Below, in pieces: positions 6,483 to 13,389 of a DNA stretch of 13,389 nt (positions are counted from its first letter, which is position 1; the number at the start of each line of letters is the position of its first letter). The position numbers and the translations under genes were made by a program. Source of the DNA: Lachnospiraceae bacterium UBA7188 (lineage in GTDB: Bacteria; Bacillota; Clostridia; Lachnospirales; Lachnospiraceae); the NCBI GenBank assembly GCA_002490995.1, contig DKVC01000190.1:26046-39434 (forward strand), in the 5' to 3' direction. Below the pieces are notes generated by a model. That model had not been told where the DNA came from. It ran no database searches and was given only the letters and a program-made list of their open reading frames with translations.

Positions 6483-6566
6483 TACTGCACACCGGTTATA
6501 CTCAAGACCGCCAGGATTTACTGTTCTGTCTGAGGCGAACCTATATAGCTGGCGGTCTGCAGTATA
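6481..6566. repeat. Two-part inverted repeat, cruciform-like
   Basis: AGACCGCCAG (6505-6514) is a perfect 10-bp inverted match to CTGGCGGTCT (6549-6558). Outside it, TATACTGCA (6481-6489) matches TGCAGTATA (6558-6566), sharing base 6558. The left arm carries a 15-base insertion between the two stems. It could be a structured leader for locus A or the remnant of a small mobile element end; neither is proven. Confidence 0.5.
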
Positions 6567-6696
6567 TACGCGGCAACCAAAAAGAACAAAGGGGAACATA
6601 GAATGGGCATGAAAAGTATCAGAGAGTGTGTCTATAATGTAGGTTCGGATGGGAACGTACGTTATGCGGGGTATTGTGGTAAAAGAGGAGGCGAAT

Positions 6697-7531
6697 ATGG
6701 CAAAATATTCGGTTAGAATGATTTGTATGGGGATTCTGATGGTCTCGCTGTGCTGCTGTGGGGAGAAGGCCGTGGAATCGGTTTCTTTGGAGGAAGAGCA
6801 GAAAGTGCAAACAGCTTTTGCTCAGCATTCTTTCAGGGGCGGAGATGGACAGGTACGTGGATGAAGAAAACGGCAGCGGCTCTTTTGACAGTGGAGAGTT
6901 TGCCGGGCTGTTGGAGGAACTGGCTGCTCTGGGGGAACTGGAGATGGTCATGGACACTGAGGAACGGGCGGAGCTTTTTCGGTCAGGACAGCTGCCGGTG
7001 ATCGTGGGGGAACTGAGCTGCCTGGATGATTATCTGCGTATCAGGAATCATTTTTCCGGAACAGGGAGGATAACGGGCTTTCCCAATAGCAGCGGTGAAC
7101 TGAGATATCCGGCACAGCTGTATGACTGGCTGGGCATCAACAGCGCATCCAAATATAAAGAAGATGCCTGGAATTTTGTCGAATTCTGCCTGTCCTATAC
7201 CTCGCGTTCGGATAATATCATGGACCGTTTTGCGGTGGTGGAGGACAAATTTGACAAACAGACACATTATGAGAATGAAATGATGCATTCCCTCTATTAC
7301 AGAGTGAAGGACTATGCCAGAACCATGGTCAGATGGCAGGATGTACCTGCCATGACTGAGGAGGAGACGGATTTCCTGCGTGGGATAGGGGAGCATCTCT
7401 ACCTGTATGAAAACAGGAGCCTGCTGCAGGTAATAAGTGAGGAAGCGGATGCGTTTTTTGCAGGAGATATCAGTGCACAGGAGACTGCGGAGCGCATTCA
7501 AAACAGGGCAGGCCTGGTTCTGGGCGAATGA
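6697..7531 (+). pseudogene. Locus A: deleted SBP-type lipoprotein remnant
   Basis: The ATG at 6697, preceded by AGGAGG (6686-6691), opens a lipoprotein signal peptide (MAKYSVRMICMGILMVSLC) with Cys at 19-21. This frame stops at 6864. From about 6807 a different frame runs to 7531 and encodes about 240 residues matching the C-terminal end of the solute-binding domain in locus C. LLLSILSGAEMDRYVDEENG aligns with SLLDVCIGGRLGEFVDFDRN, then FDSGEF with FDSPEY. The end TAERIQNRAGL corresponds to the family C-terminus. The whole propeller and the first half of the SBP domain are missing at a junction near 6800, which also shifts the frame. A substrate-binding lipoprotein was lost here by internal deletion. 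The first frame could still make a 55-residue lipopeptide, but nothing suggests it is useful. Confidence 0.8.
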
Positions 7532-7572
7532 GGAATGGTCACGACGGTTCTTGCCATATAGCTACCTCCCAT

Positions 7573-7598
7573 GAAATAAAATGTGCTGATTTTATTTC
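7573..7598. terminator. AT-rich perfect hairpin just before the locus B promoter
   Basis: GAAATAAAAT (7573-7582) is a perfect 10-bp inverted repeat of ATTTTATTTC (7589-7598) with a six-base loop. It lies after the locus A stop and two bases before the -35 hexamer TTGACA. The stem is AT-rich, so it is a weak terminator at best; it may insulate the promoter from upstream transcription. Confidence 0.4.
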
Positions 7599-7600
7599 TC

Positions 7601-7629
7601 TTGACACATAGCCTACGATATGTTAATAT
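7601..7629 (+). promoter_or_regulatory. Sigma-A-type promoter for locus B / M56 fusion / blaI
   Basis: A consensus -35 TTGACA (7601-7606) and a -10 TAATAT (7624-7629) are separated by exactly 17 bases. Box 1 fills the spacer and overlaps the -10. The promoter precedes the locus B start by about 85 bp. No other promoter is evident before the M56 fusion (8112) or blaI (11898), so all three are probably one autoregulated transcript. Confidence 0.75.
7611..7627 (+). promoter_or_regulatory. Candidate BlaI operator, box 1
   Basis: GCCTACGATATGTTAAT lies between -35 and -10 and overlaps the -10. Its TAC-n5-TGT core resembles the ACA/TGT-type dyads bound by BlaI and MecI. The same 17-bp word recurs at 7637, 12389 and 12414 with consensus GCCTACRAWMTGTTAAK. 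A repressor bound here would block RNA polymerase. Confidence 0.65.
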
Positions 7630-7636
7630 GAAATAA

Positions 7637-7653
7637 GCCTACGAAATGTTAAG
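7637..7653 (+). promoter_or_regulatory. Candidate BlaI operator, box 2
   Basis: GCCTACGAAATGTTAAG begins 26 bases after box 1, just downstream of the -10, so it covers the probable transcription start. It matches box 1 at 15 of 17 positions. Confidence 0.65.
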
Positions 7654-7712
7654 TTTAAAGTCCGTGAGTATAAACAACAGCCGGAGGCGAATGATCCCCT
7701 GGAGGTAAGCTT

Positions 7713-8085
7713 ATGAATCTGTTTCGGAGATGCAACAGCATGACAGCAGTTTTCCTTTGCGTCGCTTTGGCACTGGGCAGCTGCGGGAAGATTGTGCAGG
7801 CTGGACGCGGAAGGGAATGAAAGCTTTTCCAGGGAATATCCGGATTTGTCGTTCCCTGAGGGAGACAGGGATGTCAGGCTTGCCGCTGATTCCCAGGGGA
7901 GATGCTGCCTGCTGGCCGGAGAGGAGCTTCTGTTTTTTGACAGGGACGGAAAGGCTCTGGGGAAGGCAGACCTGAGTGGGAAGACGATAACCAGGATTGC
8001 CTGTGGCGGGGACGGAAAGGTATACTTATATGAAAAAACAGCGGAAGTGATTCAGAACAGGGTGCAGTTGTTTCTATTTCATTGA
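7713..8085 (+). pseudogene. Locus B: twice-deleted propeller/SBP lipoprotein remnant
   Basis: ATG 7713, with GGAGG at 7701-7705, opens a lipoprotein signal (MTAVFLCVALALGSCGK, Cys24) that hits a stop at 7818-7820. In another frame from about 7792, LCRLDAEGNESFSREYPDL and VRLAADSQGRCCL closely match the middle of the propeller-like domain in loci C (YRVDSEGNEIFSREHPDL) and D (CRVDSDGNEIFSRDYPEL). After GKVYLYEK the sequence jumps to TAEVIQNRVQLFL, the family's extreme C-terminus (compare TAERIQNRAGL in locus A). So two deletions, one frameshifting near 7790 and one in frame near 8035, removed most of the gene. Only 26 bp separate its end from the M56 fusion start. Its intact promoter and leader may now simply drive the next gene. 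Confidence 0.8.
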
Positions 8086-8111
8086 TATATAAGCAGAAAG
8101 GAGTCCGGGGG

Positions 8112-11100
8112 ATGTCAGAATTTATGAAGGTTTTATTTTCGCTTTCACTGTCCGGAACGCTGCTGATGCTGCTGGTATTTCTGCTGAAGCCGCTGTATCG
8201 GGAACGGTTCAGCAGACGGTGGCAGTATTATATCTGGCTTGTGGCGGCGCTGCGGTTTGTGCTGCCCTTTACACCGGACATCAGCGTTACCGGATGTCTG
8301 TTCGAGAGGCTGGAGACAGCTGCTCTTCCGGCTGAGGGTGAGAATGTCCCGGCTGTTACAGGCAGAGCTACAGGCAGCGCAGGGGAAAGTATGGATTCGG
8401 GCTGTACAGTTGCGGGCGGAGAGAAGTTTTCCGGGGCAGAGGGCAGTTTTGCGGGTGCAGGGGAGCTTTCTGGAATAGAGGGCAGTTTTGCGGGTGCAGG
8501 GGAGCTTTCTGGAATAGAGGGCAGTTTTGCCAGTGCAGGAGAGCCTTCCGGAGCAGAGGGCAGTTTCGCAGGTGCAGGAGGGCTTTCCGGGACGGAGGGC
8601 AGTTTTGCAGGTGTAGGAGGGCTTTCCGGGTCAGAGGGCAGTTTTGCGGGTGCAGGAGAGTTTTCCGGGACAGAGGATATTGCTGCCGGCGGGAAGGGGT
8701 TTCCGGGTGTGGGCAGAATTGCAGTCAGTGGAGCGGGACTTTTCGATACAGGTACAGCTGCTGCCAGTAGTGGGAGGCTCTTAGATGCGGGCTTCGTCGT
8801 TCCAGGCGGAAGTATGGCACAGGAGCCGTCGCCCGAAGGTGCAACTGTTGATGGGATTGCGTCAGAGGTGCAATCGCTTGAAGTTCCAGCCGTTGATGGC
8901 ACCGCAGGGCAGGAGTTATGGTCTGAAGGAACAGATGGTGACAGTACTGTGATGCAAAGGCCGGTGTCCGCAGGATTCCGCCATGCAGCCGCAGCCTTCC
9001 CTGCATTGCTGCGCAGAGGCTCCGTCCTGTTCGGTATCTGGCTGGCGGTGGCGTTGCTTCTGATTTTCCGGCGGATTTTGACCTATCGGAGTTTTATGCA
9101 TTTTGTGAAGGACAGGTGTACTCCCGTAGTGGATTCCGGGATTCTGGAGGTGCTGGAAGAATGCCGGAAGCGGCAGGGTATCAGGAGAAACGTCAGGGTA
9201 TATGCCGGTCCGCTGATACAGTCACCCCTGCTGACAGGTTTTTGGCGCCCCTGTGTCCTGCTGCCCGCCGGAATCGTTTCGGAGGGGGAAAGGGAAGTTT
9301 CCGGATTCGTCCATATTTTTAACCATGAACTGACCCACTATAAACGGCGGGATATGTTTTATAAATGGTTTATCCAGCTCATCTGCTGTATCCACTGGTT
9401 CAATCCTTTTGTGGGCTGGCTGGCCAGGGAAACCGGAAAAGCCTGTGAGCTGGCCTGTGATGAGGCTGTGACTGCCGGCATGGACAGGGAAGGGCGGATT
9501 GCCTATGGAAACACGTTGCTGTCCTTCCTGCGTACGGAGAGGAGGTACAGGGGTTCCCTGGTTTCCGTTACCCTGACAGAGGGGCTGCAGGAGCTGAGGG
9601 AGAGGCTTGGGGCTATCATGAAGTTTCGGAAGAAGACGAAGGCCGGAACCATGTTTACCGCCCTGCTGACGGTGTTTGTTTTTCTCTGTTCCGCCACGTT
9701 GGGTGCCTATGCACAGCCCGGCGGCACTGTCCGCGGAGACGGGAATTTGTCCGTGGTATCTGATACTGTGCAGAGGATGGCTTATAAGAATATCCGGTAT
9801 CTTCCGGAAATTACGGATCTGACAGCGCGGTATGCCGCATACAAAATCAGGGGACTGGGCTTCGTGAACGGTGTTTTCTATATGATGCAGGGTGAGGGCA
9901 GTTCAAATGCTTATTATCTTACCGACTGTAAGATAACGGCGTACCGTCCTGATACATGTGAGGAGAAGGAACTGGCGGACTGTACCGGTACAGAGGAAAT
10001 TATGCTGACTGCCGTGCCGCTTAAGGACGGATCGGTTGTGGTGCTGTTCAAGAGCGGCGAGGATGTGGGGGATCCCGGATATCGGCTATACAGGGTAGAT
10101 TCCGAGGGGAATGAGATTTTCTCCAGGGAACATCCGGATCTGTCGTTTTCCGGCGGGGACCGTTATGTAAGGCTTGCTGCGGATGCCCGGGGCAGATGCT
10201 GCCTGAGGACACATGATGAGCTGATACTTTTCAGCGAAGAGGGAGAACTCCTGAAGGAAATTGGGCTGGATGGAATGGATATGACAGCTCTCCTCTACAG
10301 CATAGATGGCAAAATATACACGCATGACTGGAAAATCGATGAATTTGTCCCGATTGATTTCGACGCGCCGGGCATGGGGACAGAAACCTTCAGGTTACCG
10401 GTTACCCTGAATACTGCGGCAGGAACCACGGAGAGCGGAGGCTCCCTTATCTGTGATGAGACTACTGTCTATCGATATGACTGCGGGAGTGGGGCACTGG
10501 CTCCCTTATTTGATCTGCAGGACAGCTGGATTTCCGATGCATCCGGTATTGAGGCTATGGGGGAAATGGAGGACGGAAGGATTTTCCTGTTCGTCAGGGA
10601 CGAGGAAAAGCGGATTGCGGAGCGGGTTCTTCTGACGCCTGTGCCCCTTACTGAATGTCCGGAGAAAGAAACGATAACAATCGGAGTTTTGAACCCGGAG
10701 GAAGGCCTGCTGGAAAATGTGGCGGAGTTTAACAGGCAAAATGAAGACTTCTGTGTCAGTATCCTGAATTATTGTGTGGGCGGCAGGGAAGTCCGTGAGG
10801 CGGCGGCAGCGCTTGAGCTTGATATTCTCTCAGGGAACGGGCCGGATCTCTGCCAGCTGGATTATATCGGTTATTTTCAGGATTCGGAAGCGCTGCTGGC
10901 AGGCGGTTATTTTGAGGATTTATCGCCATATCTGGAGAACAGCTGGCAGTATGGGAGAGAGGATTTCGTTGCCGGGGCGCTGAATATTTTTACTTATGAG
11001 GAACAGCTGCTGGCCATACCGAAATATTTTTTACTGTATACCATAGCGGGCAGCTCCGACATTCTGGGAGAAAAGATGGGCTGGGATATGGAGGAGCTGA

Positions 11101-11879
11101 AGGCTGTTGTCCGGGAACATCCGGAGGCCCTGGCGATTGCGGAGGGCTCCAAAACAAGCCTGCTCGATGTATGCATTGGGGGCAGATTGGGTGAATTCGT
11201 GGATTTTGACAGAAACAGGGCTGATTTTGACTCGCCGGAGTATGTGGATCTCTTAAATTACCTGGAAGGATTACCGGATGAGCTGGAGGGAAGCGAGGGC
11301 CTGGCTTATGCGGACGACTGGCTGAAAGAAGGAAAAGCACTGCTTTCTTTCAGGCAGCTTGGTTCTCTTGCGTCATTGCAGGAATTGAACCGTGTTTTCA
11401 GGGAGGGATATACCTGCATCGGTTATCCCACTCAGGACGGGACCGCTGCGTGTGATATCAGAGGACGGGGCGCCTATGCCGTTTCTGCCGGATCTACGAA
11501 TCAGGAAAGGGCGTGGGAGTTCCTGGAGTGGAACTGTTCGGCCCAGGAGAAAGAGAAATCCTACTTTCCTTACAGAGGTTTTCCGTCCAGGCGGGATATC
11601 TTTGAATGGGAGATTGAGGAAGCGATGATCGATCAGGGGTATGTGCGGGCAAAATTTCTGGGAGACGGAACGAGAGTCATTTATGACGGGGCTGTTTCCG
11701 GGGAGGTGGAGCAGCTTTATACCATGATAGAAAACGCGAAGCCGGAGAAGGCTGCGGAGCGGAAGATCATGGAAATACTGCAGGAGGAAGCCGCCGGAGT
11801 GTTTGAAGGAAGCAGGACAGCGGAAGAAGCGGCACAGGCCACGCAGAAGAGGGTTCAGGCTTACCTTAAGGAAAGGTGA
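8112..11879 (+). CDS. BlaR1-type M56 metallopeptidase fused to propeller and SBP sensor
   Basis: This 1255-residue membrane protein starts at ATG 8112 (AAAGGAG at 8097-8103; an in-frame TTG at 8082 is less likely). The M56/BlaR1 part covers about 1-535, with membrane helices at about 6-28, 37-55, 304-322 and 513-534. The zinc site is HELTH (405-409) with CELACDEA (Glu446) downstream. Between helices 2 and 3 is an unusually long loop (about 56-303) with six 13-residue repeats. After helix 4, where BlaR1 carries its penicillin-binding sensor, there is instead a propeller-like domain (about 556-850, starting MAYKNIRYLPEI) and a solute-binding-protein domain (about 852-1255, TITIGVLNPEEGLLENVAEF and NGPDLCQLDYIGYF). 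This replacement suggests ligand sensing with signal transfer to the cytoplasmic protease, which would inactivate the BlaI encoded 18 bp downstream. The frame is open throughout, so the fusion looks functional. The ligand is unknown. Confidence 0.88.
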   Translation: MSEFMKVLFSLSLSGTLLMLLVFLLKPLYRERFSRRWQYYIWLVAALRFVLPFTPDISVTGCLFERLETAALPAEGENVPAVTGRATGSAGESMDSGCTVAGGEKFSGAEGSFAGAGELSGIEGSFAGAGELSGIEGSFASAGEPSGAEGSFAGAGGLSGTEGSFAGVGGLSGSEGSFAGAGEFSGTEDIAAGGKGFPGVGRIAVSGAGLFDTGTAAASSGRLLDAGFVVPGGSMAQEPSPEGATVDGIASEVQSLEVPAVDGTAGQELWSEGTDGDSTVMQRPVSAGFRHAAAAFPALLRRGSVLFGIWLAVALLLIFRRILTYRSFMHFVKDRCTPVVDSGILEVLEECRKRQGIRRNVRVYAGPLIQSPLLTGFWRPCVLLPAGIVSEGEREVSGFVHIFNHELTHYKRRDMFYKWFIQLICCIHWFNPFVGWLARETGKACELACDEAVTAGMDREGRIAYGNTLLSFLRTERRYRGSLVSVTLTEGLQELRERLGAIMKFRKKTKAGTMFTALLTVFVFLCSATLGAYAQPGGTVRGDGNLSVVSDTVQRMAYKNIRYLPEITDLTARYAAYKIRGLGFVNGVFYMMQGEGSSNAYYLTDCKITAYRPDTCEEKELADCTGTEEIMLTAVPLKDGSVVVLFKSGEDVGDPGYRLYRVDSEGNEIFSREHPDLSFSGGDRYVRLAADARGRCCLRTHDELILFSEEGELLKEIGLDGMDMTALLYSIDGKIYTHDWKIDEFVPIDFDAPGMGTETFRLPVTLNTAAGTTESGGSLICDETTVYRYDCGSGALAPLFDLQDSWISDASGIEAMGEMEDGRIFLFVRDEEKRIAERVLLTPVPLTECPEKETITIGVLNPEEGLLENVAEFNRQNEDFCVSILNYCVGGREVREAAAALELDILSGNGPDLCQLDYIGYFQDSEALLAGGYFEDLSPYLENSWQYGREDFVAGALNIFTYEEQLLAIPKYFLLYTIAGSSDILGEKMGWDMEELKAVVREHPEALAIAEGSKTSLLDVCIGGRLGEFVDFDRNRADFDSPEYVDLLNYLEGLPDELEGSEGLAYADDWLKEGKALLSFRQLGSLASLQELNRVFREGYTCIGYPTQDGTAACDIRGRGAYAVSAGSTNQERAWEFLEWNCSAQEKEKSYFPYRGFPSRRDIFEWEIEEAMIDQGYVRAKFLGDGTRVIYDGAVSGEVEQLYTMIENAKPEKAAERKIMEILQEEAAGVFEGSRTAEEAAQATQKRVQAYLKER
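8439..8672 (+). repeat. Six tandem 39-bp repeats in the M56 fusion gene
   Basis: Units begin at 8439, 8478, 8517, 8556, 8595 and 8634 and encode EGSFAGAGELSGI-like 13-mers (residues 110-187). Units 1 and 2 are virtually identical; the others differ by a few bases. A partial unit precedes them (GEKFSGA) and a decayed one follows (GTEDIAAGG). The length is a multiple of three, so copy-number change would keep the frame. By BlaR1 topology the loop is expected outside the cell. Confidence 0.93.
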
Positions 11880-11897
11880 CGGGAAAGGAGATCAATT

Positions 11898-12308
11898 ATG
11901 CGTCAGCAAATTTCGGAATCGGAACTGGTACTGATGAAAATCATATGGAAAAACGGAGGCACAGCCCTCTATTCCCATGTCATAGAGGAACTGGAGAAGG
12001 ACAGCAATCCGTGGAAAAAGAACACGGTTCTCACCCTGCTTTCCCGCCTGATAGAAAAGAAATACCTGAAGATACGCAAAATAGGGCATCGCAACGAATA
12101 TATTGCGCTGGTAACCGAACAGGAATACCAGACTTTGCAGACCTGCAGCTTTGTCGACAGGGTATATGGCGGGAGTGTCAGAAATCTGGTAGCCACGCTG
12201 CTTCGGCAGGATGTCCTGTCGGCGGACGCGATGCAGGAGGTGGAGCAGTATTGGGCCGGCCTGAGCCGCGGGGCGGAGGAGATGGAGTCTTCCGGGGAAG
12301 ATTCCTGA
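11898..12308 (+). CDS. blaI: BlaI/MecI/CopY-family transcriptional repressor
   Basis: This 136-residue protein has the BlaI/MecI layout. A winged helix-turn-helix opens with ISESELVLMKIIW (5-17), with recognition helix NTVLTLLSRLIEKK (42-55) and wing LKIRKIGHRNEYIALV. A C-terminal dimerisation region follows (SFVDRVYGGSVRNLVATLL). These repressors bind ACA/TGT-type dyads as dimers and are released when BlaR1-type proteases trigger their cleavage. GGAG (11887-11890) precedes the ATG, 18 bp after the M56 fusion stop, so the two are co-transcribed. Boxes at 7611/7637 and 12389/12414 are the obvious targets. I see no Asn-Phe pair like the site cut in staphylococcal BlaI, so the cleavage point may differ. 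The name denotes the family; a role in beta-lactam resistance is not implied. Confidence 0.93.
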   Translation: MRQQISESELVLMKIIWKNGGTALYSHVIEELEKDSNPWKKNTVLTLLSRLIEKKYLKIRKIGHRNEYIALVTEQEYQTLQTCSFVDRVYGGSVRNLVATLLRQDVLSADAMQEVEQYWAGLSRGAEEMESSGEDS

Positions 12309-12377
12309 ATTAATTCCTAAATGTTTCCGGGTGGGAGATTTGGCTTATAGCACTGGACAATGATTTACAAATTTCTC

Positions 12378-12407
12378 TTGACACAACAGCCTACAATATG
12401 TTAATAT
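12378..12407 (+). promoter_or_regulatory. Sigma-A-type promoter for locus D
   Basis: TTGACA (12378-12383) and TAATAT (12402-12407) are separated by 18 bases. The region from TTTCTCTTGACACA through the second box is clearly homologous to the locus B promoter, with the same arrangement of boxes. The ATG of locus D is about 40 bp downstream. Confidence 0.75.
12389..12405 (+). promoter_or_regulatory. Candidate BlaI operator, box 3
   Basis: GCCTACAATATGTTAAT lies in the spacer and overlaps the -10. It differs from box 1 at a single position (A for G), and its ACA-ATA-TGT core is the most symmetrical of the four. Confidence 0.65.
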
Positions 12408-12413
12408 AATAAT

Positions 12414-12430
12414 GCCTACAAACTGTTAAG
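12414..12430 (+). promoter_or_regulatory. Candidate BlaI operator, box 4
   Basis: GCCTACAAACTGTTAAG begins 25 bases after box 3, downstream of the -10, mirroring box 2 at the locus B promoter. It is followed directly by the AAAGGAG ribosome binding site of locus D. Confidence 0.6.
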
Positions 12431-12447
12431 ATGAAAGGAGAAGATCA

Positions 12448-13389
12448 ATGTTTCAGCGAAGGTTACAGATCAGGATAAGGATGTTTGCTACGGCGGCGCT
12501 GCTGGGCGGTATCCTGTCACTTGGCGGCTGCGGAAAAGGGGGGCAGGACAATGAAACTGCCGGGCGCGCTGACAGCTCCCAAAGCGCCGAATCCGATACA
12601 GAGCAGCTTATGGCTTACAAGGATATGCGTTATCTTCCCAAATTCACGGATACATCGGAAGAGTACGATGCATTCGGCAGTTCCGGTATCGGCTTTGCGA
12701 ATGACACTTTTTATGTGCTGAAAAGGACGAGCGTGGACCGGGGTGAATTTATTTCCATAGGAGGCTGCCAGCTTATCGCCCGCAGTCCTGACACCGGAGA
12801 AGAGAAGGTATTGATGGAGGATGAGGCCCGGAAGAGACAGATTCACACGGCGGTGCCCCTGGAAGATGGCTCCGTCATTGCATTCCTGAGCATATGGGAG
12901 GGAAATTGGGAGGAATTCGGTGACGTCAGTGAAAGTTACCGTCTGTGCAGGGTGGATTCCGACGGCAACGAAATTTTTTCCAGGGATTATCCTGAACTGC
13001 CGCTTACGGAGACGGATATCATCAATCTGAAAATGGCTGCCGATTCCCAGGGGAGGTGCTGTCTGGTGGGCCAGGAGACGGCACAGCTCTTTGACGAAGA
13101 GGGAATGTCTGCCGGGACAGTGGACCTGAGTGGGAAATATATCCTGAGGGCGGCCGGCAGCAGGAACGGGAAAGTGTATCTGCATGATTATAATACAGAT
13201 CAACTGATTCCGGTTGATTTCGAGAAGGCCAGACTGGATATGGAAGCCGCCTGTCCTGTCATGAAGTCCATGCGGGCGCTTGTATACTCTGAAAAGGCGG
13301 ATTTCCTGCTCTGTGATGAGACCACGGTGTATCAGTACAGCTGTGAGGAGGCTTCCTATACCCCTCTGTTTGACCTGCAGGACAGCCAG
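12448..13389 (+). CDS. Locus D: propeller-type lipoprotein of the SBP family (partial)
   Basis: The frame is open from ATG 12448 to the window edge: 314 residues, C-terminus missing. GGAG (12437-12440) precedes the start. The signal peptide (MFATAALLGGILSLGGC) has a lipobox LGGC with Cys28, so it is a membrane-anchored surface lipoprotein. From MAYKDMRYLPKF onward it aligns with residues 556 to about 805 of the M56 fusion. Shared anchors are CRVDSDGNEIFSR, AADSQGRCCL, GKVYLHD, LLCDETTVYQY and PLFDLQDS. The repeated pattern of hydrophobic strands and D-x-x-G turns suggests a beta-propeller. By analogy with the fusion, a solute-binding domain is expected beyond the edge, giving a total near 700-730 residues. 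It has its own BlaI-type boxes. Ligand and transporter partner are unknown. Confidence 0.87.
   Translation, partial: MFQRRLQIRIRMFATAALLGGILSLGGCGKGGQDNETAGRADSSQSAESDTEQLMAYKDMRYLPKFTDTSEEYDAFGSSGIGFANDTFYVLKRTSVDRGEFISIGGCQLIARSPDTGEEKVLMEDEARKRQIHTAVPLEDGSVIAFLSIWEGNWEEFGDVSESYRLCRVDSDGNEIFSRDYPELPLTETDIINLKMAADSQGRCCLVGQETAQLFDEEGMSAGTVDLSGKYILRAAGSRNGKVYLHDYNTDQLIPVDFEKARLDMEAACPVMKSMRALVYSEKADFLLCDETTVYQYSCEEASYTPLFDLQDSQ

Larger units (their letters stand above)
6348..6696 (+). other. Non-coding gap between BMC operon and lipoprotein loci
   Basis: This 349-bp stretch holds no gene I can support. It contains a hairpin right after the preceding stop (CAGCTT-T-CTG at 6355-6364 with CAGAAGCTG at 6368-6376), a terminator-like stem (6433-6473) and a long inverted repeat (6481-6566). 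A 37-codon frame at 6603-6716 has GGGG upstream but no recognisable product and runs into the start of the following pseudogene. No BlaI-type box like those at 7611 and 12389 is visible here. Confidence 0.5.

Noticed and set aside
6603..6716. 37-codon frame preceded by GGGG before locus A
   Set aside because: It has a possible ribosome binding site but no similarity I can recognise and overlaps the locus A signal peptide in another frame; not enough to call a gene.
8228..8902. 224-codon minus-strand frame rich in Pro/Ser/Ala across the M56 fusion
   Set aside because: It is the antisense reading of the 39-bp repeats and flanking GC-rich linker; no start signals or domain features.
8112..12308. 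Beta-lactam resistance bla operon
   Set aside because: The BlaR1-like protein has no penicillin-binding sensor domain and no beta-lactamase gene is present, so only the regulatory family names are justified.

Overview
The window looks like chromosomal DNA from a Gram-positive anaerobe of the Clostridia, most likely a Lachnospiraceae-type gut bacterium. The evidence is the mid-GC composition, strong AGGAGG-type ribosome binding sites, a Pdu-like microcompartment operon ending in a DeoR regulator, and BlaI/BlaR1-type regulation of lipoproteins. The taxonomic call is inference. All convincing genes are on the + strand.

Region 1 (1-6347) is the 3' part of a bacterial microcompartment (BMC) operon. 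In order it encodes a PduA-like hexameric shell protein, a PduL phosphotransacylase, an EutN/PduN vertex protein, a PduS-like flavin/Fe-S protein and a PduT-like tandem-BMC shell protein that keeps the cluster cysteine. A DeoR-family regulator, a ParA-type ATPase and a small basic, Ala/Lys-rich 98-residue protein follow. The last two overlap by 20 bp, and the ATPase overlaps the regulator by 20 bp if its upstream start is used. They form a plausible cargo-positioning pair for the microcompartment, like McdA/McdB of carboxysomes. The signature enzyme (diol dehydratase, aldolase or other) lies outside the window. Fucose/rhamnose or propanediol metabolism is a reasonable guess only. The gaps between genes hold well-formed hairpins, a 463-bp spacer with nested inverted repeats, and a 108-bp tandem repeat whose two units each fold into the same long stem just ahead of pduT.

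Region 2 (6348-13389) is a family of related surface proteins under BlaI-type control. Four paralogous loci share an N-terminal propeller-like domain and a C-terminal solute-binding-protein (SBP) domain. Loci A (6697-7531) and B (7713-8085) are deletion remnants that keep the lipoprotein signal. Locus C (8112-11879) is a 1255-residue fusion of a BlaR1-type M56 membrane metallopeptidase to the whole propeller+SBP module. Locus D (12448 to the window end) is an open lipoprotein copy, cut by the window edge. A BlaI/MecI repressor gene sits directly after C. The promoters ahead of B (and so of C and blaI) and of D share a near-identical layout, with a -35 TTGACA and two copies of a 17-bp box overlapping and following the -10.

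The simplest working model is that C senses an extracellular ligand through a solute-binding domain instead of a penicillin-binding domain. It would then inactivate BlaI and release both its own operon and lipoprotein D. The architecture and boxes are read directly from the sequence; the signalling model is inference.
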